Below are positions 1 to 13,606 of a stretch of DNA of 64,000 bases, piece after piece. Source of the DNA: Hemibagrus wyckioides (lineage: Eukaryota; Chordata; Actinopteri; Siluriformes; Bagridae); assembly GCF_019097595.1 (NCBI RefSeq), contig NC_080734.1:19644392-19708391 (forward strand), written 5' to 3'. The position numbers and the translations under genes are program-made. Each line of letters begins with the position of its first letter. The stretch's first letter is position 1. Below the pieces are notes generated by a model. The model was given only the letters and a program-made list of their open reading frames with translations, was not told the DNA's origin and searched no databases.

Positions 1-383
1 CAGCAGCACAAGGTAAAAAATCATATGGATACAGTCCAAGAGCATCAGTTAATCTTCACATCAAACATCAGAATGAGGAAAGTCTGATCTCTGTGACTTT
101 GATCATGGCATGGTTGTTGGTACCGGATGGCCTGGCTTAAGGATTTTATTTCCTGGGATTTTCACAACAAAATAATTTTTTTTTAAAAATGGCAAATGTT
201 AAATGCTCCAAATATTTAATTAAATAAACAAAATCTTTTGAAAAACTTGGGAAAAAATAATTGTTTGAGACAGTGAGCCCTGTAGCAGCACCTGAAATAT
301 CAATATAACCGTAATAGAGCTCCAACATCGGCTAAAATGGCTGAATTTTGTAACTGGAGAGCAATTTTTAATGGTTATAACAT

Positions 384-755
384 GGTTGGGTAACCATCCA
401 TCCATCCATTTTCTATACCCACTTTATTCCTAATTAGGGTCACAGGGATCTGCTGGAGCCTATCCCAGCACACATTGGGCAAAAGGCAGGGGTACACCCT
501 GGACAGGTCACCAGCCCATCACAGGGCCACACACACAGACAGACAACCACACACAGGCAATTTAGAATTACCAATCAACCTAATGTACATGTTTTTGGAC
601 TGTGGGAGGAAACCGGAGTACCTGGAGTAAACCCACACAGGCACGGGGAGAACTCCACACAGAAAGGCACCTGTCTGTTTGAACCTGGGGCTCGAACCCA
701 GGACCTTCTTACTGTGAGGCAACAGTGCTAACCACTAAGCCGGTTGGGTAACCAT
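384..755. mobile_element. Short retroposon-like insert with 14-bp target-site duplication
   Basis: The 14-base sequence ggttgggtaaccat occurs at 384-397 and again at 742-755, bracketing a 344-bp insert. The insert starts with a ccatccatcc run, then the widespread fish repeat blocks ggagcctatcccagc, ggaaaccggagtacctggag and ctcgaacccaggaccttctt, and ends cagtgctaaccactaagcc. This fits a non-autonomous fish retroposon. Confidence 0.8.
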
Positions 756-1380
756 ATAACCTATAATGTGTTTCAGTTGTTGTGATCCGGAGCTGTTGGG
801 CCCAGTGTGCTGTCTCTATAGTTTAACTCTGTAAATTGTGCAGATTAGCTCTTCTGTTACTTAAACATTCATTCACATTTTTTTTTTAAATAAAATAAAA
901 TCTCAGCTTTGGACATCAATTTTTCAGTTTTGCGTTTTTGAAACAGTGTGCCTTGTGTTTTGCTGAACGCTGAATCTTATTTCTTTCAAGGTGCACATGA
1001 CCGAGGTTCTGACAGCCTCTACAGTTTAGCTGAAGCTGACATTTATTTGTTTGATTTGTAGGTACATTCTGGTCACGAGAGACTGACTGGTGGTTAACAT
1101 AGCTTAATATTAATTTTATTATGCTTTCACTTCTTCATAAAATCCATTATTCAGCCTAAAGTTCAGGAAAGAGAGTGTGTATGAAGGGCTTGAATGTATT
1201 TCTGTGCCCTTTTCCTGTGGGAAGCTCGCCAGGGCCGAGTCAGGAAGCAGCCTGTGGCCACTGGACACGCAGTGATGTCATACAGGGAAACGGCTGCACA
1301 TTGTGTTTGTCCTCTTTGTGTGCACGACTATTTAAAGAGCCTCCGGATAGATCCTTTACTCATGAGCTCATTAACTGACC

Positions 1381-1383
<3 letters not shown>

Positions 1384-1414
<31 letters not shown>
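1384..1414. repeat. (CA)n microsatellite
   Basis: About 15 uninterrupted CA units within the upstream intron. Confidence 0.95.
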
Positions 1415-1415
<1 letters not shown>

Positions 1416-1844
1416 CTTCATTCACTCCAGAATAAATGTCCTTAGGCCATGGAGGTTTGGTGACTTCACCAGGGACTGTCTCTGTCACCTGTGTCCTGTC
1501 TCTTTACGACTCAACATGCATATAACAGCCGTAATATTTCAGTCAACCTGCTCTGACAGGGTTTCAGGACCAGAGAGAAGGAAGCTGAAGATGAGTTTTG
1601 GTTTCCTGGGTCAAGGAAATCCTTAGTACTACATCTGATTCATTAGTCGTGTCTGTAGACACTGGGTGCTGGCTTCAGTCTCCTTATTTCTAGTTTAAAA
1701 TGAGTAAAAAATGTAGAGATTGGGTGTATTGCAATGATATAATAGAAAATACTAGACAAATGTGAACACATACAGTATAAGATGTTGTCACTTAATCTCA
1801 TTTCTTTGCTGTGGATTTGCTGTATGATAAATGTTTTTATTTCC

Positions 1845-2180
1845 AGAGTGCTATAAGCATCCTTGACTCTGATTGGTCAGATGAGACAAACATATAATCT
1901 CCATTATGATAAATATTTCTGTAAGGAGGCATTTATCAAACCTTTATAGAAGGAGTCCCTGATGTCAGGGCTGTGTAAGAGTCAGTAAGACTCTGACGTC
2001 TTACAGGACAGAGGACAGAGGATATTTTTCGTTTTCTTTGTTTAAGGAAGAGACAAAGAGAGATTCTGCTGTGGGAACAATTGTCTCTAGCTGCTATAGC
2101 ATAACAGGAACTGACTTGTCTTGTGGATGTTCCACAACATTTAATATAATGATGCACAGTTACAGGGTGTAGCACCAAAT
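1845..2180. repeat. Dispersed repeat, ctgattggtcag family, copy 1
   Basis: Shares blocks with copies at 3920-4390 and 46855-47180: tctgattggtcag, a ctgtaaggaggc/tgtttat block, and agcataacaggaactgac-like sequence. No coding capacity; probably an old MITE-like element. Boundaries are approximate. Confidence 0.5.
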
Positions 2181-3919
2181 CTCAGGCCCTGGTTACAGAA
2201 CCAAAGGGTGGACCCCTGACTACACCAACTGCCCCACCCCCCTCCGCTCCAGTCCCACCAGGCATAAGTGTCTAAATGCTATATTTTATATTGTAAACCA
2301 GGGGGATTGTTAAAAATGCAGGGCACTGCTGCAGAGCAAGTAAAATACATTTCACTTAATTTATTACATTTGGTCCTATCGATAGCATGTTATTATATCT
2401 ATTGTAACTGTTGTCATTGTGGTCATGATAATACAACAAGGACCAAGGTTACTCAGACCCATTACTACGTCCTGTCTGATGCCCCTGCACAGTTAAATAA
2501 ATAAATTTAAAAAAACCAAATATCAGCGGTATAAGAAGAATAAACCACTTTGTGATGTGATGTTATTTGAAAATACTCTCCTTTCGAGTCTTAAAAGGAA
2601 GTCTGCTTCACATCAGGCCTCAACATTCCACCCCATCACTGATTATTTTTCTATACCAGTCCATCACATCCAGCTTCATTCCTTATATAATAATAGTTCA
2701 GTTAAGGACAGGGTCTGAGTTAAGTGGAGTCTTGAAAAGCTCATGGTGAAAAAATTGGAGTCACATGTACACAAAGAAGAGCCTAGTATTCTGTGCTTAA
2801 GTGAAGAACTCTGTGGAATGCTGTAAACGGTCAGTAAACATACGCCCAGGCTTAAACGGCACAGGATAAATGATTCATACCCAATTTGCTCTTTTCTACA
2901 CTAAACCAAATTCAGCCTCTAGATATTTGGTTTGGTTCTGATTATTATTTCACTTCTCAAAGGGTGAATTCATGCAGACTGGAAACACCACAACCCTGAG
3001 CAGGATAAAGTAGTTACTGAAAATGAATGAATGAATGCTGTAGCTTTTTACTGCTGGATCTACAGCTGGATTTTGACTGAATCCATACAGGAGTTGGAGT
3101 ACAGTGAGCTCGGTCTGGGTGATGTGACAAAAATATTATATATTACTCCAAAGAGTTTCTACATTATTTATCAAGATGTAAAGGTTTGCTCATAAACTTT
3201 TTTGAGGGACGCAATTCATTAATGAAAGCTTGTTTGATGACACTAGTTAATGGCAACAAAATACATTTATTTTTATTTTTTTCAATGTACTTGTACAGTG
3301 AATAGGAAAATAAAAGGTAAAATCTTGTAAATGTATATGTTTACGTTCTTAAATTTTAAGTACATAATTGTAACAGCACATTATAATAAAAACATAAATA
3401 AAATTATGAAAAACTATCACAACATCCATAATATCACAGAAAATCAAAGTGTGAATTAATTACAATTAAATACAATTTAATCCTTTCATGTTTTGAAAAT
3501 CTATAAACGTATACAGTAAGTTAATGAATTTTGATCTCTGTGGTAACGATCAAGTTTAAGATAAGGATCAAGATTAAGTTTATATTCTGTGTGTATTTCA
3601 CCTATGAGCAGATCCGGTACTGTGGAAATGACCATAGTGTCGCTTCCGGAAAGCAAACTTTAAGGAATCATGCACAAGATAACAGATAATACAGATAATA
3701 ATCTCGCTCTGTTACTGTCTTGTTCTGTCAGTTCATTTTTAACATTTTGGAATTCTTTATTTTGTTGTAGATTTACAGCACTTTAAATAAATTGGATTAT
3801 TTAAGCCTCATGAGGTGAAGCCATAGGGAAGTTAACTGATACGACATTTTCTTCAAGATGATATCCTCTGTACTGTTTTGCACATTTTTTAGATTCTCAA
3901 AAGTCTATCACAAGGTTAA

Positions 3920-4390
3920 ATCTGTTTTATACCACAGTGTGGTTGAATACTTGAATCGGATTGGTCAGAAATTGTGGCTTATTCTTGTTTACTAGTAACA
4001 CGTCACTGTAACCTGATGGAGAGGTTTATATTAATGTACGCATTATTGTCACTAATAACAGCTCGTACACAGGGACCTGTACTGTGGACGCTGTACATAA
4101 TCTACGACTATGAATAAAAATTTGCATTCAAATAAATGTTTAACGAAATAAAGAATATTTTTGATGTGGTGGTCGTTTGATAGGAGACGTTTATTTAACA
4201 TTTATTGCAGGAGTCTTGAGTGTCACAGCACAGAAAAGTATTCAGGACAGAGGAGGCTTTCTGGTTTCTATGTAAAATGACAAGCTGTGTGTTTTAATAC
4301 AGACAGACAGACAGACAGAATTTTTATCATGGCTATAAAGTGAGAATAAGAACTAACTTGTCTCTCAGATGTTTCATTACACTAAATCTT
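3920..4390. repeat. Dispersed repeat, ctgattggtcag family, copy 2
   Basis: Contains cggattggtcagaaattgtgg, a ggagacgtttatttaacatttat block and the tgtaaaatgacaagctgtg block that is also present at 47907. Degenerate relative of the 1845 and 46855 copies; boundaries approximate. A (ACAG)n run lies at 4299-4319. Confidence 0.45.
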
Positions 4391-5399
4391 TAAAATCTCT
4401 GCTGTATTCTTCACTACTCTACCTTTCTATAATTTACTCTACTTGCCAGTGAGTTATTACTGTTTTTTTCAGGGTTTAATCCTTTTTCAGAAGGATCTAT
4501 CTATAGAAATCTAGTGAGCTTGATATTAGCTAGCTAGATCTAGCTAGTGTGCTAGTTTTTTTTTGTTTTTGATAAAAAATTGTTGAAGGAAAATACACAG
4601 CAGTTGGCTTGGACAAATGATTGAATAGGAAGCTGACCAAGCAATTAAAATTCTCTTTCTTATTTTTGTTGCCTGGAAACCTTATGGACGATCCTAAAAA
4701 CCAGTCACAGACATGGTCCTTATCCTTTACTGATTAAGATATTGCATCATAGCACACTGATTTAGCTACAAAATAATTGGCAAATATTGTACATAAACTA
4801 TATATTTCTGTACTTAGACTACAGAGTTTGGACTGAGTTTTTTATTTTATTTCTCTCTGTGTGAATGTGAGGTGACTCGGTGTAGTAAGCAGGACGGTGG
4901 CTTTGTGATGCATTTCATTTGGCTCTGTTTCATCAGTTCAGTTCCAAACAGATCGTCTGTCACACATGCACGCTTATTAATCTGTCTAGTAAAAAAAAAA
5001 TACATCTCCTGTCAGCCAGATCGCTCTTCAGCTCCTGATGTGTGTAACACCACTGTGAAATTCATTATCTTTACACACACACAAGCACACACACACACAC
5101 ACAGTTGAAAATTGCTAAAGTCAGTAGGAATTAGGATTTTCTTTCTCTGCTTGTTGAATCTACTTGTCCCTCAGGCAACTATACATAAATAAACAAGTGG
5201 TCTTTTTTACTAATTGCAGATGAAATCTGTGTGTTCCGGGTGTCTGGGCTTGTGGTTCCTTCTTTTCAGAGCAATATTTTAAATAGTTATTACACTGGAA
5301 ACGTTTGTGTGGAAATTAGTATCATGTAAAATGAGATGTTGGAATTCAAAGGTCTTTTGTAGGTGTAAAGAATGAGACTCTGTTTTATCCTGGTAGAGG

Positions 5400-6000
5400 T
5401 AGATACTCCACACTATTCTACACCACTCTTCTCTGTACCACTCTACTCTACTCTACTCTATACTATTCTATTCTCCTCTCCTCTCCTCTCCTCTGTACCA
5501 CTCTCCTTTACTTTATACTGCACCACTCTACTCTACACCATTCTACTCTACTCTATACTATTCTATTCTCCTCTCCTCTGTACCACTCTCCTTTACTTTA
5601 TACTGCACCACTCTACACCATTCTACTCTACTCTACTATACTCTACTCTACCCTACTCTACTCTTTTCTACTATGTACCACTCTTCTTTACTTTATACTG
5701 CTCCATTCTACTCTACTCTATTCTACTCCATTCTACTCTACTCTACTCCACTCTACTCTGTTCACCTTTCCTTTACTTTATACTGTTCCATTCTACTCTA
5801 CCCTAATATACAGTACTCTATACCACTCTACTCTGCTCTACTCTAATTTATACCGCTCTATTCTACACTACTCTATTCTTTACCACTCTAATCTACTCCT
5901 CTCTTCTCTACTTTACTCTACAAGACTCTGCTCTAATTTACACTACTTTACTCTATACCAGTCAACATGGCTGCTCTGATGCTCAATCTACTCTACTCTA
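5400..6000. repeat. CTCTA-based satellite with higher-order repeats
   Basis: About 600 bp made of degenerate 5-bp units (CTCTA, TTCTA, ACTCT). Within it the phrase ccactctcctttactttata recurs at about 5499, 5584, with variants at 5680 and 5765, so a higher-order unit of about 85-95 bp sits on top of the pentamer. The 144-codon open frame through it is low-complexity and not a gene. Confidence 0.9.
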
Positions 6001-7320
6001 ATCTACCTGGGAGAGGTAGATGCAGTATTTTGACAGCAACACAGGGACTTCACTTTATACTCTGAAGTTGCACCAGACATGATTGTGTTCCTCCTGAGCG
6101 CTTGACACTCAAGACCTGGTTTTAACAGTATGGTTTAAAGCAGATTTTTTTCCTTGGCTGCTCTTTCAAGTGCCTGCTTTAGAGACATATTTATCTCCAG
6201 TGTGTGCAGTGCATGTATGTTTTGAAAGCTGAAAGGATTTCTGATAAACAGGGTCTGGTCTGGGGTTTGGGTGGTGTGTTTGAACCTTCAAGCGTAGCTG
6301 TAGGTGAAGCATCACTGCATTCTCTTTAGGCATGAGCAGCCCTGGATGGGGGTTGGGGAAGAAATCGCTGACTCAGAGCTCCAGTTTGCAGAACGAGGAC
6401 ATGCACAAAACACACAGCTGTTGGAGCTGCCTCTTTCCCTATTGCTGTCTTTTACATAAATACAAATATATACCTATGAATAGTTTAAAGTATAGATAGA
6501 TTTGCCTACGTGTTTTGTTCTTTCTCTTTTCATCTTCATCTTCATATTGGCGTATATATATGCTTGCTGTAGTCTGCTTGTCTTTGTGGCTGTCTCGGGT
6601 CTCCATTAGCGAGCAGTCTTGACAGTATTGAAGAGCTGGTGCTGTTCGACGTCCTCAAATTCTGCTGACTGTATCGAGCAGGAAGGGGTCAGCTGGCTGT
6701 GCTGTCATTTGATTGATCTGAATTCTGTCTGTGTGTGTGTGTGTGTGAGTGAGTGTGTGTGTGTGTGTTTGCAGCTCTCATAGTGCTATGCCCTTTTTTT
6801 TAGTGCATTGCTGCATTACAGGGTCAGCCAGTCTATTTTTGGTGATGCTGTACCGCATGCAGAGCGACGCTCGGCTGCATACTAAACAATTCCCTCTTGC
6901 TGAAAGCAGACACAATTTATCACCTAGTCCGAGATGATCATTTTATTTTCAGCCTGCTGGATTATTCCGTGTCTCAGTTGTGATTGAGGTGAGATAGCAG
7001 TAGATGAGCTGTGTGTTATCTATGTCACTGAGGTGTATTCATGTTGCTATGCAGAGAAGGGAGGGTTAAGGTGGGAGGGTGGCGTGTTATTTCCTGAAAT
7101 CCTCACCCTGTGTAGGATTTGATGTCATCTGTGCGTGAAGCAACTTTTACAGTAAACACTGTTTAGTTTGTAGTAGTTAGTTGAGGTGTCATACTTTTTT
7201 ATAGGAATATTGCCAAAATAATCCTATAATCTGACCTGGAATCATCCTGATGCAGCACTGTAATGAGCACAAAGCATAAAAAACTTTGATCCTATTTTCA
7301 ATTTTCTTTATTGAGACATG

Positions 7321-7324
<4 letters not shown>

Positions 7325-7376
<52 letters not shown>
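7325..7376. repeat. (TA)n microsatellite
   Basis: About 26 TA units, followed by a shorter TA-rich patch to 7390. Confidence 0.95.
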
Positions 7377-7383
<7 letters not shown>

Positions 7384-7794
7384 TATATAAAATTAAAATT
7401 GTCCTCAATCTGTTGGAATTTCATGTGGTATCTTGGACTTAGTACCAGGAAGTTTTCTCATTACTTCTGCAGTGACCTTTATTATGACCTTTAAAGGCCA
7501 CATTCACATCACATGCAGATATCACATGCAGACTCTCAACACACACGATGCCTTGATGTATACACATATACACACCCATCATTTTGTTCGTCCCTCTTTC
7601 ACTTTAATGCGCTCAAGCTGCCGTGGACTCCACAAGCAAGCAACACCTTACAATTCATTTTAGATCAAATCATCAGATCATAATTAATGTTAAATCTATA
7701 ATAGTTCTAGTTCCTCAGGAGCTCTTGGTTGCACAATTCCATGTGACTATAAACAGTTGAAGAAAGCATATTATCTTCATTTACATTATTTAGT

Positions 7795-7965
7795 GTCCAG
7801 TGTCACCCAGATGAGGATGTGGTTCCCTTCTGAGCCTGGTTCCTCTCAAGGTTTCTTCCTCATATCATTTCAGGGAGTTTTCCTTGCCACCATCGCCTCA
7901 GGCTTCTCATTATGGACAAATGTTAGAGATAAATAGTAATTTAACTTTAAACTTCATCATTTTTT
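7795..7965 (+). repeat. Dispersed fish repeat (cagatgaggatg family), copy 1
   Basis: Contains gtgtcacccagatgaggatg, ggttcctctcaaggtttctt and ccttgccaccatcgcctcag. A second copy lies inverted at 35375-35590. Conserved wording but no ORF; perhaps a retroposon 3' part. Confidence 0.65.
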
Positions 7966-8648
7966 ATTCTGTTTCTTTACTATTGAAATGAATAGAATTG
8001 AATCAGAGTGTTACCTGATCATATGCTTCAACAGTAGATTAGACTTGGACATTCATCTGACTTTTGGTACATAGCAATTAAAATGGTCAATATCAGACAT
8101 TTCCTTACATCATACACACACTCATACACTGTAGAAATGCATATCAGCCCCCAGAGCCTGTCTTTGGATTTGGGGAGGAAACCGCAGAACCTGGAGGAAA
8201 CCCCAGAGTAAATATTAGGTGTATTGCTGAAAGAAAACAAACGTACTAGAAAGTGGTAGAATTCTTTTCATGGCAGATCTCACACATGGATTTCACATGG
8301 ATTTGTAACAGTATCAATGTTATAACAGTTGGAAAAGAAAAACTGCCTCTTTTACCATTGTTCACATTGATCAGATTTAGTTCAGGAAAGCTGCAGGATA
8401 ACTGGCTTAAGCACTAAATGCTAGTAATGTAGCAGTGAAGGTCAGGTTTGGTTCCTGTCACACTGTTGATGTGAAGGTCAGAGACAGCTTCCATCTCATT
8501 ATGAGTGCTGAGAGAGTCTCCGACCTGCTGCAGGAAGAAGACGGAGGGGGTGGAGATTTAATAGAGGGTATGGGATTAAAGCAGCCATCAGAGGCTGTGC
8601 GTTTGGTCCTGGAACGATATCATGCTTTGTTACGGATAACAAATCAGT

Positions 8649-8730
8649 GTTAGTGTGTGTGTGTATGTGTGTATGTGTGTGTGTGTGTGTGTGTATGTGT
8701 GTGTGTGTGTGTGTGTATGTGTGTGTGTGT
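8649..8730. repeat. (GT)n microsatellite with GTAT interruptions
   Basis: About 80 bp of GT units interrupted by TATG steps at fairly regular intervals. Confidence 0.95.
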
Positions 8731-9404
8731 TCTCTCCTCCAGTGCTGGAAGTACATGACTTACCCCCCCCCCTTTACTGCTTATCTGTTCAGCATGGTGT
8801 TTTGCAATAATCTCTTATGTGTATGAGCTGTTCTTCTCTCTACACTTTTCACTAACACACTCGTCAGGACATGTTTTGCCATAATGCATATTTTCAGGAT
8901 GGCTGTGGGTTTATGACCCAGCCATGACACCTTTCTTCTGCAGGTTATAATTAGTGCTTTGTTCCCAGCCTTAGGGATCAGCTGTGGCCTAGAAAGTATC
9001 TGTACTGGAAAACTACAGAGAAAATGTTTACTTGCTGTTTGTGTATATTTATGACTTATGTTTGTATTTTATCCGTGTGCCTTTAAGGATGTTGTGGCGT
9101 CCCATCAAAGCTATGAACAGTTCATTTTTTCACAAGCTGTGTGATGTGGAGGGAAACAGCCTGTGGGTTAGAGGAAGGTTTAAATACACAAGAAGCTCTT
9201 AACGTCACAGATCTTCCTGGGAATCATCTTAAGTGTTTATTTTTAAGGTATTGATACATAAATGAATAAACTTCTATGGAAAATGAGGTGATTGTGGCAA
9301 AGAAAAACTCTTTGAGGGACATGAGGAAGAATCCAGGACTCCATATGAAACCAGTCGGTTTTTTAGTTTAGTGGGTCATGTTAATGCTTGGCCAAGCCAC
9401 TGCT

Positions 9405-9610
9405 GTGGTCTCCAAGTGCTTCTCTCCACAGCAGTCCCAGATAACGCCAGGTAGTCCACGTGGGCCATCCTCAGCGGCAGTGAGCACCAAGCGATGAGAC
9501 TCCAATCAGAAGTAGGGCATCAGGATGGATCAGGCAGGTCTGGAGAGCAGAAGCAGTCAGGAACACTGGGAGCTCAGGAGCAGCATGTGTATCCTGACAA
9601 AGAGACAGAA
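9405..9610. repeat. GC-richer dispersed repeat fragment
   Basis: A GC-rich island in AT-rich intron. The block gtctggagagcagaagcagt and aacactgggagctcagg resembles gtctggagagcagaaggggt at 27394-27413, so it is a dispersed repeat. No coding evidence. Confidence 0.45.
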
Positions 9611-11846
9611 ATAAAGAGTACTGTCCTGATATGTAGCTTATATAACAATCTGTGTCTTTTGGTTACTTTTTGAGAGCTTTGGTCAAATTTTGGTGCATTT
9701 CTATATTCTTATGCTAATTTTGGAGGCCATCTTTATGCTACGGTCACTTCACTCTCATTCTCCGGATAATATGCCAGTTTTTTCGTTCGCTTTCCTGCTG
9801 TTTGTTTTCTTTTAAAATCATCATGACCAGCTAGACCCGATTTCACTGATCCATGTATTTCTTATTTTGTAGGCTTTCTCGACAGGGAGATTCATTAATG
9901 AAGCAGAAATGCTGATCTAACATCTGGGTTTGTTTAGTGGAATAGTTTGACAGAAGGTTTTAAGTGTAGATGCACAGAAGAAGAGATAATACAAATAGAT
10001 GATACTTGGACTTCCTGTTTCATTTGAAAGTATTTCTCATATGTTTTCAATTTTTAAAGAATGTCATATACAACTCAGAATTGGTTTATTTGCCAAATGT
10101 ACAGAGGAATTCGAAGCGGGATGTGCTCCGAGTACGGTTCATTTCTGCTTCGTGTTTGGCGCTTGGTGAAGAGTCTCAGTCCAAAAAGCCTCATAAGAGC
10201 TGAAGCAGTGAGCTGATTGAGCTTTCAGGGCGAGAGACAGTGTGAACGCAAACTGAGAAAACTGTGTTCTCTTTCTATCAGCCCAATTTCTAGTCTTTAA
10301 GTGGACTGAGTTTGTTTTTTTTACAGAGAGACATATGTGAAAGCACCCTTAGTAAATCAGCAGAATAAAGAGAGCGAAGCATCTTATGGTGTGTTCTCAC
10401 TAGCGAGCAACAAAGCGACAGGAGACTATTAATAATTTATATGTGACACACAGAGCCGTGACACCAGCAAGCTACACTGTGACGTGTGTTGAAATTTCTC
10501 AACTTTATGCAAATTAGACTTGAATAATTTGCCTCATCAGTCATGTGGTGTGTGTGGTACATTTTTCAATTTCTGCAGTTAATTAGTTCCTGTTTGACTC
10601 AACTGCTTTTTCATCTTATTAAATTTCCGATCTCTCGTTAAATGTGTCTAGAGATGTTACAACTGAAATAAAATAAAATAAAACTTGGAAGGAAAAAGCA
10701 GAGATTGAGGTCGCAGGAAGCTTCAGCTGCTAATCTGCTAATAGCTAATATCAAACCTGCTATGTAAATCAGATAACTAGTTCTCACAACGAGTTATGTG
10801 TTGTTGAATTTGTGTTTTGTTAGCTTGGAGATACAGCATAACCATATTCAAGTACACGGTGGTGGTGCTAGTAATTAGTGGCGCACACCGCTAATCTATT
10901 GCTAATGTATATCAAATGACCAATTTTCATAAGTGTTTCACTTTTTACAATAGCACCATTAGTTTAAAATATATTTTAGAGGCAAATAATTTGGATGCTG
11001 AGGTAAATCGTGTGCTGTGAGCTGTTTGGCTAATACTGTACCAGTTTCTCATCAGGACTGAACATTCTGAAAATTTTTGACTAAATTTAGATTTTTTAGT
11101 CTTTAATTTTGTAGTTTCTATGAAGATGGCAGTCAAGCAATATTTTCAACTAAATACACCAAGTTACACTGCTGTTGAAAAATGTGTTTCTGTTTAAGGA
11201 ATAAATATGAAAGGCTCCATGATGCACATCACAGAGCTTCTTTTCCCCACATGTCCTTCACCTGAGGCTCTGAGAGTCCTGGATTATTAAGCTCTGATTT
11301 TTTGTAAAAACTGGTTCATACAGATGTCTAAACACAATGTCTGCGAGATTGTGTCTTTTTGAGACTGAGGAACATTTTTAAAGCCGGAGAACATTTACTT
11401 CAGAGGTTCAGTGTAGCTGTGAACTCAATTTAACGCCCTGCTGCATGTGGATTGTGTATGAATGTGATACTTGGGCACATTTCAATATGTTTAGATAGTA
11501 TGAATGATTTACAGTTTCCCCCCTATCCCTGGTGTGTGTGTGTGTGTGTGTGTATGAGAGAGATTCCCCACAAACTGCATGAATTACAGGCCTTTACTCT
11601 GTGTTTGATTTTGACCAGCTGTTCTCTTTTAATATCACCGTCTGCCTTCGCATCACATTCTGCCCATGATTGAAAGCCCGCAGTTTCAATTTACATCTGT
11701 AATTCATCGATGGAGTGCCACAGACTATTCGAAAAAGTAAACCACTAGAGAGTTGCTCTTGTGGTTCTTGCAGCTCTCAAGTCTCGTGTGAAGCCGTGCA
11801 CGCTATTTATTTTTATATTAATTAAAAAGAAGATTAAAAAGATAGC

Positions 11847-11894
11847 TTTCTTCCTTCCTTCCTTCCTTCCTTCCTTTCCTTTCCTTTCCTTTTC
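11847..11894. repeat. (CTTC)n/(CTTTC)n pyrimidine tract
   Basis: About 45 bp pure pyrimidine tract of CTTC units passing into CTTTC units. Confidence 0.9.
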
Positions 11895-11959
11895 TTTACC
11901 TTCTAACAATGTATGTTAAGACAGTTATGACTTTATCTGTATGTTTGATCCCATTGTCA

Positions 11960-12590
11960 TGCTTCAGAATGAATTTGATCAGACTCCTCCCTGATGGTAG
12001 ATCATGATGAACATCTGTTGAATATCTGTCTATACCTCTCAGCATTGAGAAGACCGTTCATTCAGCCCTAAGCATGAAAGGAGTCTCCACTATCCTTCAC
12101 TGTTGCCTGCAGACACTCATTCTTGTACAGCTCTTCAAATATTACACATTTTGTCTAATCAGTCCACACCACCTGCTGCTGTTGTTCTGCAGCCCAGTTC
12201 TTGTGCTTTTGTGCATAGTTGAGTCGTTTAGCCTGATTTCCTGCCAGAGGTAAGGGCTTTCCATCTGCAAGTCTTCCATGAAGACCATTTTTGATGGAGT
12301 CCTGCTGGTTTCCGCCAGGTCTGAGCTGATGACTCTTCCTTTAATCTGCTCCACTAAGTTTCTTTAGTGACTGCATCTGTCACTACCTATTTTTTTTGTG
12401 CTTGGACACCACATCTGGAAACACCTGCCTGCCTTGACAAGCCTGCTGATGCTGTTAGACCACCTCATGTCGTGTTGCGGTGCTCGGTCTTCTTTAGCAC
12501 TCTCACCATGTCAGTAGATCATGGCTGTTCCTCATCCAGTTTTATTCTTCCCAAACAGCTTTTTATGTTTCAGCTAATGATTAGGTTTCA
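11960..12590 (-). pseudogene. Degenerate Tc1-like transposase
   Basis: On the minus strand, around 12151-12240, one frame reads AKRLNYAQKHKNW then AAEQQQQVVWTD, the Tc1 transposase block that leads to the first catalytic Asp. The codon after that Asp (normally Glu) is a TAG stop, and frame shifts flank it. Adjacent remnants read KNGLHGRLADGKPLPLAGNQ. No intact terminal repeats seen. Inactive. Confidence 0.75.
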
Positions 12591-13511
12591 ATAGTATATT
12601 GTTGATCCTTAGCAGCTCTTTAGCTTAACTGTTTAAACATTAATAGGATTATATGCTTACAAAATCCCTGACTGTGTGAACGTTTACTGGAGAATTGATG
12701 ATTTTAAAGGCAAAGAGTGATCACGGCAAATAGTGATTTGAGGTTTTTCCTGATGTTTACACACTTTGTATGCTGTTGACTGTTAAATATAAACTATAAA
12801 TATTAGTTTTAAAAGTGCCCACTGGAAAAAAGGTAACTGAATTTGCTTAATTAATTATTTACTGAATCGGTTTCACGTGACTGAACTGAGTAACATGAAC
12901 ACAATTAGTTTTTATTCATATAACACAATGTGATATCACATATCCTGAATAAAAGCAAACACTGAGCTGACACTCGAACCTTGGGCTTTTTTGTTTTTTA
13001 CACTACACTATTTGCCTGTGCATGTTTTACCTGCCTCATTAATTTATGTATTCTACATGGAATTATCACTCTACTTCATTCAGAAACTTGTTCAAGTTCA
13101 TTAGAAAATTGTTTAAGCAATTAAATCATGTTTTGTTGAGAAACAAGTAATAATATAATGTAACATACAAATAATATTAACATAAACAAACAAGTAAAAA
13201 GTAAATTATACATAGCATTTTTAAAAAATTTGTCTGATCACATATTTACTGTGTATTTATTTAACAATAATTTAAAAAATGGTTAAAGTTACTCATATGT
13301 TACACATGTGAACTATGTGAAATATTATCCTGGAGTCATTGGTGTGTTTTTGCACTACATGCTGCACATCTCTGCTCTCTGGAAGGTGGCAGGGGAAGCC
13401 ATTTCCCAGGTCCTTCCTTCTCCTCAAGGCGGCATTTTTGTGCTTTTACCTCACCGCGACCGTAAATAATTTCTCTTATGGCTTCCAGATGTCCCACTGC
13501 CAGATCTGTGT

Positions 13512-13606
13512 CACACACACACTCAGAACACGTACACACACACTCAGAACACGTACACACACACTCAGAACACGTACACACACACACTCGGAACACGTAC
13601 ACACAA
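13512..13606. repeat. 24-25 bp minisatellite, four copies
   Basis: Four tandem copies of a unit containing cacactcagaacacgtacac; the fourth has ctcgg in place of ctcag and an extra CA. Open on both strands by chance. Confidence 0.9.

Noticed and set aside
5372..5806. 144-codon open frame rich in Leu, Tyr and Ser
   Set aside because: It runs through the CTCTA satellite; low-complexity translation of a tandem repeat.
8435..8653. 72-codon open frame with QEEDGGGGDLIEG and an AVRLVLERYHALL helix
   Set aside because: Looks protein-like for a few residues but has no splice context or recognisable family and runs into a GT repeat.
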